Below, in pieces: positions 17,056 through 25,770 of a DNA stretch of 64,000 nucleotides (the stretch's first letter is position 1; every line of letters starts with the position of its first letter). Source of the stretch: JAVJUV01 sp047314965 (GTDB lineage Bacteria; Pseudomonadota; Alphaproteobacteria; Rhodobacterales; Rhodobacteraceae); contig NZ_JBLBVK010000047.1 in NCBI RefSeq assembly GCF_047314965.1, positions 124,001-188,000 on the forward strand, in the 5' to 3' direction. Position numbers and translations under genes: made by a program. The notes below the pieces were generated by a model. That model saw only the letters and a list, made by a program, of their open reading frames with translations, did no database searches and was not told where the DNA came from.

Positions 17056-18012
17056 ATGACCGTTCGAAATGAACTGCCTCAGCTTGCGGGCCGCAACATG
17101 ACCTGCGGCGGAGGTTTCGAGACCTGGCTCCAGTATGTCGACGGCTTCAAGCTGCGCCATTTCTGTGGTTTCGAGTTGATCGACAATCCACGCGGACTGC
17201 AATGTCTGACCGACTACCACCGCAAGCTGGTGGAGGCTGCCGTGGAAAACGGGTTCGGCGTCATCAACGAAGGGCTGCATTACCGCGCAAGCCGCGACTG
17301 GGGAGAGCTGATCGGCTTTTCCCGTGAAGGTCTTGAAGAGATCAATATCCGCGGGATCGAGTTCTACAAGGACTTCGCGCGGGAATACGCCTCCGATGAC
17401 ACGCCGATGCTGGTGGGCGGCGTGATCGGGCCGCGGGGGGACGCCTACAACGTGGGGCGGACGCCCGACGCTGCCGAGGCCGAAGACTATCACTCCGAAC
17501 AGATCCAGACCTTCAAGAAGGCTGGCGCCGATCTGGTGACGGCGGCGACATTCTCCAGCCTGGAGGAAGCGACGGGACTGGCTCGCGCGGCGAAAGCGGC
17601 CGGGATGCCCGTCGTCATCTCGTTTTTCGTGGCAAAGGGCGGCAAGCTGAAAGGCGGAGAGACGCTGGAAGAGGCGATCCGGCAGGTCGATGCCGCCACA
17701 GACAATGCGCCAGCCTATTACATGATCAACTGCACCCATCCGACCGAATTCGCGCCGGCGCTGACCGGGGGCGACTGGACCCGGCGTCTGGGTGGTTTCA
17801 TGCCGAACGCCGTCGCCATGGAAACGCTCGATCTCTGCAAACTCGGCCATCTCGAAGACGGCGACCCGGTGGAGCTGGGCGGGCAGATGGCGGAGCTGGC
17901 CCGGCGCTTTGACCATATCAACGTCTGGGGCGGATGCTGCGGCACCGATGGACGGCATATCGGCGAGATCACCAGGCAGGTCGGCGACGTGCGCCGATCG
18001 ATGACCGCATGA
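17056..18012 (+). CDS. Homocysteine S-methyltransferase family protein (betaine-homocysteine type)
   Basis: A 318-aa zinc-dependent methyltransferase of the Pfam S-methyl_trans family. The zinc cysteines are in YMINCTHPTEF (about residue 220) and VWGGCCGTDGRHI (about 297-298). It should transfer a methyl group, probably from betaine, dimethylsulfoniopropionate or S-methylmethionine, to homocysteine or another thiol; the donor is not readable. The SD AGGGAGGAA is excellent but folded into a leader hairpin. The stop overlaps the next gene's ATG (ATGA). Confidence 0.85.
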   Translation: MTVRNELPQLAGRNMTCGGGFETWLQYVDGFKLRHFCGFELIDNPRGLQCLTDYHRKLVEAAVENGFGVINEGLHYRASRDWGELIGFSREGLEEINIRGIEFYKDFAREYASDDTPMLVGGVIGPRGDAYNVGRTPDAAEAEDYHSEQIQTFKKAGADLVTAATFSSLEEATGLARAAKAAGMPVVISFFVAKGGKLKGGETLEEAIRQVDAATDNAPAYYMINCTHPTEFAPALTGGDWTRRLGGFMPNAVAMETLDLCKLGHLEDGDPVELGGQMAELARRFDHINVWGGCCGTDGRHIGEITRQVGDVRRSMTA

Positions 18013-18593
18013 GCGTGGAAAAGGCGCTGTACGGCGCTGCGGTACTGGGCGCATTGGTGATCGGCGTAACTCTCTGGGCATGGGGGCAGCCGCTGATCTG
18101 CACCTGCGGGTACGTGAAGCTCTGGGAAGGCTTCATCTGGTCTTCGGGAAATTCCCAGCATGTGGCGGACTGGTATTCCCTGTCTCACATGGTGCACGGG
18201 ATGCTGATCGTTCTCCTGGGCCGCGTCTCGGGAGGACGCATCGGCTATCCCGTTCTTCTTTTGCTGGCCATCGGGACGGGCATGGCCTGGGAGATCGTCG
18301 AGCATACGGAGTGGGTTCTGGGGCAGTTCCGCGAGGTCACCATCTACCAGGGCTATATCGGCGACAGCGTTCTGAACTCGGTCATGGATTACGTCTGGAT
18401 GTGGGCCGGGTTCTTCCTGGCGAACGCGATTGCGACGTCCTGGATCCTCGGCGTGATCCTTCTGATGGAAGCCGGATCCGCGATCCTGGGCCGCGATTGC
18501 CTGACCTTCACCACGCTGCAGACCTTCTTCTCGCTGGACGTGATCGACGCCTACCAGCAGGAGATCAATCCGAACAGGCGCCCGGCCGAATAG
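18009..18593 (+). CDS. DUF2585 / UPF0314 membrane protein
   Basis: A 194-aa integral membrane protein with about four or five hydrophobic segments. The UPF0314 features are the periplasm-side LICTCGYVKLWEG, HMVHGMLIVLLG and MAWEIVEHTEWVLGQFRE (WEIxEH), then GYIGDSVLNSVMDYVWM. Histidines and acids clustered in the membrane suggest metal or enzyme chemistry, but no function is established for the family. It is translationally coupled to the methyltransferase upstream by a 4-bp ATGA overlap. Confidence 0.85.
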   Translation: MSVEKALYGAAVLGALVIGVTLWAWGQPLICTCGYVKLWEGFIWSSGNSQHVADWYSLSHMVHGMLIVLLGRVSGGRIGYPVLLLLAIGTGMAWEIVEHTEWVLGQFREVTIYQGYIGDSVLNSVMDYVWMWAGFFLANAIATSWILGVILLMEAGSAILGRDCLTFTTLQTFFSLDVIDAYQQEINPNRRPAE

Positions 18594-18826
18594 GCGGCCG
18601 GATGCGGACGGTTTGACGGAGCGTTCAGGTTAAGCCGTCGTTAACCCTGGTGAACGCGCGCAACATATCTGGTGGCCGGCCAGCCTGGGCCATACCGGTG
18701 CCATACATTTTGCCGACGCTATGCCGACGCTTTGCAGCGGGTGATTTCAGCCGAAGTTCTCGAGGAACATGAGCATTGACCCTCTGCAGCGGCCCGCACG
18801 GGGCGTTGCCAGCGTACGGTCCTTCG

Positions 18827-19513
18827 TTAAGCCGGCGCGGCTGTGCCATCGTTGACCACGACAAGGCGCAGATGCCCGCGCCGGACCGGGGCAGGGGGCG
18901 CGGCTTTCGGCTTCGGCGGCATGAAGACACCGGACAGGCCGGTACTCTTTCCGGGTGCTTCGGCATAGCCCACAAGGCTGCGCCGCGATTGCTCGGTGAT
19001 CTCCAGCCGCCTGGGCTTCCGTCCGATCTCGCCTTTCAGCGAGATGCCGCCAAGGATGCGAGTGATATCGCCCAGATCGCTTCGGAGCGGCAGAAGCACC
19101 ATGCCGCCCGACAGTTCCGGCCTGCCGATCCCGGCTTCGGAGGCAAGCGAAAAGCGAATGGTCGACGGATCGTCGAACGCGGATTCCAAAGCGTCCGCAA
19201 GGGTTTCGCGGGATCCGGCGGCAAAGATCGAAGAGAGCGGCAAGCCCCTTGCTTCCATGCCGAGGATGTCCGTCATATGCGATCCCGCGATCCGGAGCCG
19301 GGCCAGGCCCGCGGTCAGTCGCTCCAGTATGAAGGCGTGGCCGAGAACGCCTTCCAGCCCCCTCGGATCGATTTCCGAGCGTGACGGGACAAGGCGGCCC
19401 GCACGGATCTCGGTCCAGTACGCCTCGATCCGGGCCAGGGAGGAATCATGCTGCGCCGGATGCCCGTTCTGGAACGGCACGACAGTCGGTCCGTGGAAAT
19501 CATTCGTCGTCAT
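18827..19513 (-). CDS. PAS-domain protein (PAS_5 family)
   Basis: A 228-aa soluble protein of the alphaproteobacterial PAS_5 type. The N-terminal half (about residues 30-165) carries the PAS-like fold: IEAYWTEIRAGRLVPSRSEIDPRGLEGVLGHAF in outline, then RIAGSHMTDILGMEARG. The C-terminal tail (about 190-228) is rich in proline, alanine and lysine and looks disordered. No output domain is present. Members are often linked to envelope or motility phenotypes, but a role here is unknown. It is transcribed alone, facing away from yicC. Confidence 0.75.
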   Translation of the reverse strand: MTTNDFHGPTVVPFQNGHPAQHDSSLARIEAYWTEIRAGRLVPSRSEIDPRGLEGVLGHAFILERLTAGLARLRIAGSHMTDILGMEARGLPLSSIFAAGSRETLADALESAFDDPSTIRFSLASEAGIGRPELSGGMVLLPLRSDLGDITRILGGISLKGEIGRKPRRLEITEQSRRSLVGYAEAPGKSTGLSGVFMPPKPKAAPPAPVRRGHLRLVVVNDGTAAPA

Positions 19514-19633
19514 CGTTACCCCTCACAAGCGGCGCCGATGGAATTGCGCCGATAACCTCTCTTTAACCACCTCGTGAATTCTGACACAAAAAAGCCACGA
19601 AGACTTCAGATTTCTTTCCAGAAGGTTAACGCG

Positions 19634-20539
19634 ATGGCCCCGACATCCCTATCCTCCATGACCGGCTTCGCCGCCGCCCAAGGCGCCGCCCCCGGCTGGT
19701 CCTGGACCGTCGACATCCGCTCCGTCAACGGCCGCGGCCTCGACCTCCGGTTCAGGATGCCGGAATGGATCGAGGGTCTGGAACCCGAGTTTCGCAAGGC
19801 ACTTCAGGGACGGCTGCACCGGGGAACGGTGAACGTGAGCGTGCGCGTCCAGAGGGATGAAAGCGTGGCTGGTCTGGCACTGAATCCCAAGGCCTTGGAC
19901 CATGCCCTGAGTTTCCTGGCAGAAATCGAATCCGCGGCTCGTGCGCGGGGGCTGTCTGTTCGGAAGATCAGCGCAGCCGACATCGCGACAATCCGCGGAG
20001 TGCTCGATCAGACGGATACGGCGACACAGGATATCGCGGCGCTTCGTTCATCCGTTCTTGAGACGGCCAGCACATGCGTCGATGCCTTTCTTGCCGACCG
20101 CAACAGCGAGGGCGCGGCCATTGCAACCGTCATTGGTTCGCAGATCGATCGTATCGAGTCGCTGGTCGCCGAAGCGCGCGCCGCCGCGGGTGACCGCGAC
20201 GCGGCCGCGCGACAGGGTATGGAGCGCGCGGTATCCCGATTGCTCGACGTCACCGAGGTTCCCGACGAGGCGCGGTTGATACAGGAACTGGCGCTGATCG
20301 CAGTCAAGAACGATGTGACCGAAGAGATCGACCGCCTTGGCGCGCATATCGGCGCTGCCCGCGATCTGCTGACGCAGGACGGCGCGGTGGGGCGCAAGTT
20401 CGACTTCCTGATGCAGGAATTCAACCGCGAGGCCAACACCCTGTGCTCCAAGTCGCAGTCCACTGCCCTGACGGCCGTCGGCCTTGACCTCAAGGCGCTG
20501 ATCGATCAGATGCGCGAGCAGGTTCAGAACATCGAATGA
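19634..20539 (+). CDS. yicC: YicC-family endoribonuclease
   Basis: A 301-aa YicC protein with the N-terminal family signature SSMTGFA (residues 6-12) and VNGRGLDLRFR, and a conserved C-terminal DUF1732 part (GRKFDFLMQEFNREANTLCSKS). YicC proteins are RNases that in E. coli act in sRNA decay. The frame opens at 19574, but ATG at 19634 with GAAGG 10 bp upstream fits the family N-terminus. It is the first gene of a tight plus-strand run yicC-gmk-carbonic anhydrase-transsulfuration enzyme, and yicC-gmk adjacency is common. Confidence 0.92.
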   Translation: MAPTSLSSMTGFAAAQGAAPGWSWTVDIRSVNGRGLDLRFRMPEWIEGLEPEFRKALQGRLHRGTVNVSVRVQRDESVAGLALNPKALDHALSFLAEIESAARARGLSVRKISAADIATIRGVLDQTDTATQDIAALRSSVLETASTCVDAFLADRNSEGAAIATVIGSQIDRIESLVAEARAAAGDRDAAARQGMERAVSRLLDVTEVPDEARLIQELALIAVKNDVTEEIDRLGAHIGAARDLLTQDGAVGRKFDFLMQEFNREANTLCSKSQSTALTAVGLDLKALIDQMREQVQNIE

Positions 20540-20552
20540 CCGGACGGGGGAC

Positions 20553-21191
20553 ATGAAACGACGCGGACTTTTGATCATCCTGTCGTCGCCATCGGGTGCC
20601 GGTAAATCCACTTTGACCCGAAGGTTGCGAGAATGGGATCCCGAGATCAGTTTCTCGATTTCGGCAACGACGCGCGCTGCACGGCCGGGCGAAGTGAATG
20701 GCAAGGATTACCGTTTTCTGACGGTCGACGATTTCAAACGAATGGTTGCGGACGGCGATATGCTGGAGCACGCCCATGTGTTCGGCAATTTCTACGGCTC
20801 TCCGAAGGGACCGGTTGCGGATGCTATCGAGGCTGGCTCAGACGTGCTGTTCGACATCGACTGGCAAGGCGCGCAGCAGATCGCGAACTCGCCGCTGTCG
20901 CAGCACGTCCTTTCGATCTTCCTCCTGCCACCGTCGATCACGGAACTGCGCCGCCGGCTCGAAACACGCGGTCAGGACAGCGCCGAGGTGATCGCCAAGC
21001 GCATGACGCGATCGTGGGACGAGATCTCGCATTGGGATAGCTATGACTATGTGCTGATCAATGACGATCTCGACGCGACTGAAGAGCGACTGAAGACCAT
21101 CGTCACCGCGGAAAGGCTGCGGCGCACGCAGCAGCCCGATCTTATCGATCACGTACGCCGCCTGCATGCCGAATTCGAGGAAGACTCATGA
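20553..21191 (+). CDS. gmk: Guanylate kinase
   Basis: Phosphorylates GMP to GDP with ATP, an essential step in nucleotide supply. The 212-aa protein has the P-loop SSPSGAGKSTLTRRL (residues 11-25) and the GMP-binding segment ISATTRAARPGEVNGKDY, then the lid ETRGQDSAEVIAKRM. The length is normal. It starts 13 bp after yicC, and its stop overlaps the next start (ATGA). Confidence 0.96.
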   Translation: MKRRGLLIILSSPSGAGKSTLTRRLREWDPEISFSISATTRAARPGEVNGKDYRFLTVDDFKRMVADGDMLEHAHVFGNFYGSPKGPVADAIEAGSDVLFDIDWQGAQQIANSPLSQHVLSIFLLPPSITELRRRLETRGQDSAEVIAKRMTRSWDEISHWDSYDYVLINDDLDATEERLKTIVTAERLRRTQQPDLIDHVRRLHAEFEEDS

Positions 21192-21730
21192 CGATCTATG
21201 CACTTGATGGAATTTCCCCGACACTTCCCGAGGACGGGGATTTCTGGGTGGCTCCGGACGCCAACCTGATTGGCCGCGTGATTCTGAAGTCGGGGGCTTC
21301 GGTCTGGTTCGGCGCGACTCTGCGCGGGGACAACGAGCCGATAACCATCGGTGAGGGTTCGAACATCCAGGAGAACTGCGTGATCCACACCGACTTGGGC
21401 TATCCCTGTACCGTCGGTCGCGATTGCACGATCGGCCACAAGGCGATGCTGCATGGCTGCACGATCAAGGACGGCAGCCTGATCGGGATGGGAGCGACGA
21501 TTCTGAACGGCGCGGTGATCGGCGAGGGATGTATCATCGGGGCGGGCGCCTTGATCGCCGAAGGCAAGGAGATACCCGATGGCAGCCTCGTCATGGGTGT
21601 GCCCGGCAAGGTCGTGCGGCAGCTTGACGAAGCCGCGCGAACCGGAATCCCATCGTCTGCCGAGCACTACCGCACGCGTATGCGGCATTTCCGAACTGCG
21701 CTGAAACCGGTGGAGCCTTCCGGCACATGA
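21188..21730 (+). CDS. Gamma-class carbonic anhydrase family protein
   Basis: A 180-aa left-handed beta-helix (hexapeptide repeat) protein. Three histidines in VIHTDLG, TIGHKAML and MLHGCT match the trimer-interface zinc ligands of gamma carbonic anhydrases (YrdA/PaaY group). It may interconvert CO2 and bicarbonate, though some family members are thioesterase-like or inactive. It is coupled by 4-bp overlaps to gmk on one side and the transsulfuration enzyme on the other. Confidence 0.9.
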   Translation: MTIYALDGISPTLPEDGDFWVAPDANLIGRVILKSGASVWFGATLRGDNEPITIGEGSNIQENCVIHTDLGYPCTVGRDCTIGHKAMLHGCTIKDGSLIGMGATILNGAVIGEGCIIGAGALIAEGKEIPDGSLVMGVPGKVVRQLDEAARTGIPSSAEHYRTRMRHFRTALKPVEPSGT

Positions 21731-22896
21731 CATCCGACGATATTCGCCGCCCACGTTTTCCCGTCGGCGTCAGCCGACCCGTTGTCTCTCCGATCCAGCC
21801 CTCCGTGGTTTATGCATCGGTCGACGCCGACGCGCTGGACGCCCAGTACGAAGGGCGGACCAAGGGCTATACCTATGCCCGTGAAGGACATCCGAACGCC
21901 GATACGCTTGCCGGCATGATCGATGCGCTGGAGGACGCGGAGGGTGGTCTGGTGACCGGCTCCGGTATGGCCGCGGTCACGGCAGCGTTGTTGGCAAATC
22001 TCAAAGCGGGCGATCACGTCATCGGAGCGGATCAGCTTTATGGCCGGTCCCTGCGCCTGATGCGGGAGGATCTGCCGCGGTTCGGGATCGACGTCACGCT
22101 TGTCGATCCGACCGACGCCGGGCGCCTGGCCGCTGCGATCCGGCCCAACACGCGGATGATGCTGCTGGAGACCGTATCGAACCCTACGCTCCGGGTCGCC
22201 GACCTCGAGGGAGCTGCGGAACTGGCACGTCGTCACGGGGTGTTGCTGGCAGTGGACAATACCTTCACCACGCCTCGAGCCCTGCAGCCGTTCGCGATTG
22301 GCGCGGATATCGTAATCCACTCCGTGACCAAGCTGCTGGCCGGGCATTCGGATGCCACCCTGGGCTATGTCGCGGCACGGGACCCGGAGGTGCGCGCCCG
22401 GATGCATGTGCTGGCAGCAACAATGGGCTTTACGCCTTCACCTTTTGACTGCTGGCTGGCGGAACGAGGGCTCTACACATTCGGATTGCGCTTCGACCGC
22501 GCCGTTGCCACGGCGTCTCGGCTCGCCGAAGCCCTGTCTTCGACCACAGGGGTTCGGCGCGTTCTCTATCCGACGCGCCCAGACCATCCCGATCACAACC
22601 GGGCGGCGTCCCTTCTGGGCGGAATTGGCGGCAACATGGTCAGTTTCGAACTGGACGGAGGGCGCGAGACGGTGAACGGCTTTCTGCGCGCGGCTTCGAG
22701 CCTGTCTTTCGCCCCGACGCTCGGCGATGTGAATACGACGATCAGCCATCCGGCGAGTTCATCGCACCGGGCGCTGTCCGAGGCCGAGCGCCTGGGCTTG
22801 GGTATTTCCGAAGGATTCATCCGGGTGTCCGTTGGCTGCGAAGAGCCGGATGCTTTGATTGAGACGTTCGTCGGCAGCATTTCCCGGGGCGGTTAG
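21727..22896 (+). CDS. Cys/Met metabolism PLP-dependent enzyme (transsulfuration family)
   Basis: A 389-aa fold-type I PLP enzyme of the cystathionine gamma-synthase/lyase and methionine gamma-lyase group. The PLP lysine is in IHSVTKLLAGHSDATLGYV (about residue 201), with VTGSGMAAVTAALLA and VDNTFTTP upstream and the C-terminal ISHPASSSHRAL. The exact reaction (CGS, CGL, MGL or O-acetylhomoserine sulfhydrylase) cannot be fixed from motifs. ATGA overlap couples it to the carbonic anhydrase gene. Its end overlaps the convergent hypothetical gene by 4 bp. Confidence 0.88.
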   Translation: MTSDDIRRPRFPVGVSRPVVSPIQPSVVYASVDADALDAQYEGRTKGYTYAREGHPNADTLAGMIDALEDAEGGLVTGSGMAAVTAALLANLKAGDHVIGADQLYGRSLRLMREDLPRFGIDVTLVDPTDAGRLAAAIRPNTRMMLLETVSNPTLRVADLEGAAELARRHGVLLAVDNTFTTPRALQPFAIGADIVIHSVTKLLAGHSDATLGYVAARDPEVRARMHVLAATMGFTPSPFDCWLAERGLYTFGLRFDRAVATASRLAEALSSTTGVRRVLYPTRPDHPDHNRAASLLGGIGGNMVSFELDGGRETVNGFLRAASSLSFAPTLGDVNTTISHPASSSHRALSEAERLGLGISEGFIRVSVGCEEPDALIETFVGSISRGG

Positions 22897-23267
22897 CGTT
22901 CCGCGATGATCTGGAAGTTAAGCCCCGGGCAAAGTTCGGATATCTCGTTCTCGATGAGGCGCGGGTTCGGAAGACCGTAAGCCGTCGCGCAATAGACGCC
23001 GCGGTAGTCAAGGCTGTCCAGCAAGCAGGCCAGCTCGATGCAGTCGAAATTCCGCGCGAGGGCAGGCGACACAACCGCTTCCGGATGGAGCAGTTCCAAC
23101 AACGCCGGCGTCACTTCGTGAAAATCCACGAACCTGATGTTCATCGGAATTCGGACGTTCTCGTAACGTCGGTTCCATTCGTCCAGCGAGCCTACGGCCA
23201 GAATTCTGGTATGCGCCTTGGCTCCGGTCGGCAAAATTTCTTCAATCAATGTGTCACGCACCGGCAC
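22893..23267 (-). CDS. Hypothetical protein
   Basis: A 124-aa soluble protein that I do not recognise. It has an alpha/beta look: strands RILAVGS, IRFVDFHEV and GVYCATAYG alternate with helices, and there are four cysteines. The start is ATG at 23267. Codon use matches the neighbours, and the end overlaps the convergent transsulfuration gene by 4 bp, which supports a real gene. No membrane segment or signal peptide is present. Confidence 0.6.
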   Translation of the reverse strand: MPVRDTLIEEILPTGAKAHTRILAVGSLDEWNRRYENVRIPMNIRFVDFHEVTPALLELLHPEAVVSPALARNFDCIELACLLDSLDYRGVYCATAYGLPNPRLIENEISELCPGLNFQIIAER

Positions 23268-23461
23268 AAACTCCCGAGCGACTTAATATGCATGTCATGG
23301 TTGTACATTTGAAAATCCAATTCAGCAGAAAACGTCGCGTCCGACAGTGTGGCCCTACATTCCGTGTGGGGTATGGGTTTTGCTGTATGCTTCCGGATAT
23401 TCTTATGATTGAAGCTCTGGGCATCGACGCCGCATGTCCGTCCGAACAGGAATGAGTGCCA

Positions 23462-24493
23462 ATGACGCAGGGATTGATCGATGCTTTGCCGCGCCCGGCG
23501 CTGCTGATCGAACGCTCCGGTCGGCTGGGAGTAGCCAACGAAGGCGCTCGCAGGATGTTCGGCGAGGCCATCATCGGCAGACACTACATAACGGTCCTCC
23601 GGCAGCCGATTTTGCTCGATGCGATAGAAAAGGTCATGCGCGATGGAAGCGCCTCTCAGGCGCGCTACCTGACTACTGATGCCCAGAAAGACATTACCCT
23701 GATGGCGCATTGCGCGCCGGTTCGTCCTTCGGGCGACATACTGGTGTATTTCGATGATCAGACCCCGCTGGAAGAGGCGGGTCAAATGCGCCGCGATTTC
23801 GTGGCCAATGTGAGTCACGAACTGAGAACGCCCCTGACGGCGCTGATGGGCTTCGTGGAAACGCTGCAGGGCGCGGCGAGGGATGATCCTGCGACACGGG
23901 ACCGTTTCCTGGGGATCATGCACAAGGAAGCGCAGCGCATGAATCGCCTGGTCGGTGATCTTCTGTCGCTCAGCCGGGTCGAGGCGAACGAGCGCGTTCG
24001 TCCGACGACCATGGTCGATTTGGCCGCAATCGCGCGAAGCGTGGTCAGCGCCCTTGGACAGCTGGCCGAAGACGCGAATATTGTCGTAGCGACCGAAGGG
24101 CTGGATGCGACCTGCATGGTGCGCGGGGATGGGGACCAATTGCTTCAGGTAATGACTAATCTCCTCGAAAACGCGATCAAGTACTCCGGCAGAGGGAAGC
24201 ACGTCACGCTCTCTCTGACGCGCCAACAGGATCATCCCATGATGCGGGGCGAGGCTGCGGTCATGACCGTCACCGATACCGGCGAGGGAATCGATCCGAT
24301 CCACATTCCCCGCCTGACGGAGCGATTCTATCGAATCGACAGTCACAGATCGCGGGAGTTGGGCGGGACCGGACTGGGACTGGCCATCGTAAAGCACATC
24401 GTCAACCGTCACCGGGGACGTCTGAAGATCGAAAGCGATCTCGGCAAAGGAAGCAGATTTTCAGTTATTTTGCCGGCCTCCGAGCAGTTTTGA
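23462..24493 (+). CDS. phoR: Phosphate regulon sensor histidine kinase PhoR
   Basis: A sensor kinase that phosphorylates PhoB when phosphate is short and is held in check by PhoU and PstSCAB. The 343-aa protein has a short PAS-like N-terminus (1-100), HisKA with VSHELRTPLTALMG (phospho-acceptor H119), and the HATPase_c boxes TNLLENAIKYS (N), TDTGEGID (G1) and GGTGLGLAIVKHI (G2). No transmembrane helix is visible, unlike E. coli PhoR, so it is probably soluble or attached through partners. GTG at 23456 is in frame; ATG at 23462 is preferred. It heads the pho cluster. Confidence 0.92.
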   Translation: MTQGLIDALPRPALLIERSGRLGVANEGARRMFGEAIIGRHYITVLRQPILLDAIEKVMRDGSASQARYLTTDAQKDITLMAHCAPVRPSGDILVYFDDQTPLEEAGQMRRDFVANVSHELRTPLTALMGFVETLQGAARDDPATRDRFLGIMHKEAQRMNRLVGDLLSLSRVEANERVRPTTMVDLAAIARSVVSALGQLAEDANIVVATEGLDATCMVRGDGDQLLQVMTNLLENAIKYSGRGKHVTLSLTRQQDHPMMRGEAAVMTVTDTGEGIDPIHIPRLTERFYRIDSHRSRELGGTGLGLAIVKHIVNRHRGRLKIESDLGKGSRFSVILPASEQF

Positions 24494-24541
24494 TTTCTGC
24501 AGCGACCAACGGACGGCCCCATGACGCGGGCGCGTCCAGCA

Positions 24542-24570
24542 TTGTCATAAAACTGTTACGCAACTGTCAC
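24542..24570 (+). promoter_or_regulatory. Pho box with three PhoB half-sites
   Basis: Three 7-bp direct repeats lie at exact 11-bp spacing: TTGTCAT (24542-24548), CTGTTAC (24553-24559) and CTGTCAC (24564-24570), with A-rich spacers. They match the PhoB consensus CTGTCAT-N4. They lie 76 bp ahead of the pstS ATG, as expected for PhoB-activated pst operons. Confidence 0.9.
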
Positions 24571-24645
24571 AAAAGCATAGCCGGCGGCGCTTAGTGAAAC
24601 AGGCGAGGTCGCGTGGGGCGACCATAGACAACCAGGAGATTTTCC

Positions 24646-25686
24646 ATGCTGAACGTGAGATCGACCGCCTCTGCCCTGGCGATCGTAGCCGTTTCCGCAA
24701 CCGCCGCAGCAGCGCGCGACCAGGTGCAGGTCGCGGGGTCCTCGACCGTGCTGCCCTATGCTTCGATTGTCGCCGAAGCCTTCGGCGAGAACTTCGATTT
24801 CCCGACGCCAGTCGTTGAATCTGGCGGTTCCTCCGCCGGGCTCAAGCGGTTCTGCGAAGGTGTGGGTGAGAATACGATCGACATCGCCAATTCATCGCGC
24901 AAAATCCGTGAAAAAGAAGTCGCCGCCTGTGCTGACGCCGGTGTGACAGAGATCATTGAAGTACGCATCGGCTATGACGGCATCGTTTTCGCCAGCCAGA
25001 CGGACGGTCCTGCGTTCACCGCATTCACGGAAGAGCAGTGGTACAAGGCCATGGCCGCTGAAGTGGTCGTGGACGGTGCGCTGGTTGCGAACCCCTACAC
25101 GAAGTGGTCGGACATCGACGCTTCTCTGCCCGATGCCGATATCCAGGCGTTCATCCCCGGAACCAAGCACGGAACCAGGGAGGTCTTCGAAGAAAAGGTG
25201 ATCCTGGCAGGGTGTGAAGCCTCTGGCGCAATGGAAGCCATGGTGGCCATGGGTAAATCCGAAGACGAAGCCGAGGATGCCTGCATGAGCGTCCGCACCG
25301 ACGGACGCTCGGTCGATATCGACGGCGACTACACCGAAACGCTGGCCCGTATCGATGCCAACCCCCAGGGCGTCGGCGTGTTCGGTCTGGCGTTCTACGA
25401 GAACAACGCCGACAAGCTGAAGGTTGCCACCATGTCGGGCGTCGCCCCGTCGGTGGAAACGATATCGACCGGTGAATACCCGGTATCGCGTCCGCTGTAC
25501 TTCTACATCAAGGGCGCGCATATCGGTGTTATTCCCGGACTGAAGGAATTTGCGCAGTTCTTCGTCATGGATGAGATCGCCGGCCCCGACGGTCCGCTGG
25601 CCGAGTATGGCCTCGTTGCTGATCCGGCACTGGCCGAAACGCAGATGACGATCGAGAACGAAGAGACGATGGGTTCGGGTTCCTGA
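24646..25686 (+). CDS. pstS: Phosphate ABC transporter substrate-binding protein PstS
   Basis: Periplasmic phosphate-binding protein, 346 aa, with signal peptide MLNVRSTASALAIVAVSATAAAA. The phosphate-site segments are VAGSSTVLPYAS, ESGGSSAGLKRFCEG, DIANSSR and GTKHGTREVFEE. It is the PstS type found in many marine alphaproteobacteria. A three-repeat Pho box is upstream. A GC hairpin at 25709-25728, right after the stop, probably stabilises the pstS message relative to the membrane genes that follow. Confidence 0.95.
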   Translation: MLNVRSTASALAIVAVSATAAAARDQVQVAGSSTVLPYASIVAEAFGENFDFPTPVVESGGSSAGLKRFCEGVGENTIDIANSSRKIREKEVAACADAGVTEIIEVRIGYDGIVFASQTDGPAFTAFTEEQWYKAMAAEVVVDGALVANPYTKWSDIDASLPDADIQAFIPGTKHGTREVFEEKVILAGCEASGAMEAMVAMGKSEDEAEDACMSVRTDGRSVDIDGDYTETLARIDANPQGVGVFGLAFYENNADKLKVATMSGVAPSVETISTGEYPVSRPLYFYIKGAHIGVIPGLKEFAQFFVMDEIAGPDGPLAEYGLVADPALAETQMTIENEETMGSGS

Positions 25687-25708
25687 GCCTCTGACTGAAC
25701 GAACCGGG

Positions 25709-25728
25709 AAGGGCGGCTTGCCGCCCTT
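25709..25728 (+). other. Intercistronic hairpin between pstS and pstC
   Basis: AAGGGCGGC (25709-25717) pairs with GCCGCCCTT (25720-25728). It lies 22 bp after the pstS stop and 43 bp before pstC. Such hairpins after binding-protein genes commonly set a higher level of the first gene by partial termination or mRNA stabilisation. Confidence 0.65.
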
Positions 25729-25770
25729 TCTGCATCTCCGGACCTGAGCCGGACACACGGGTGGAAGAAA

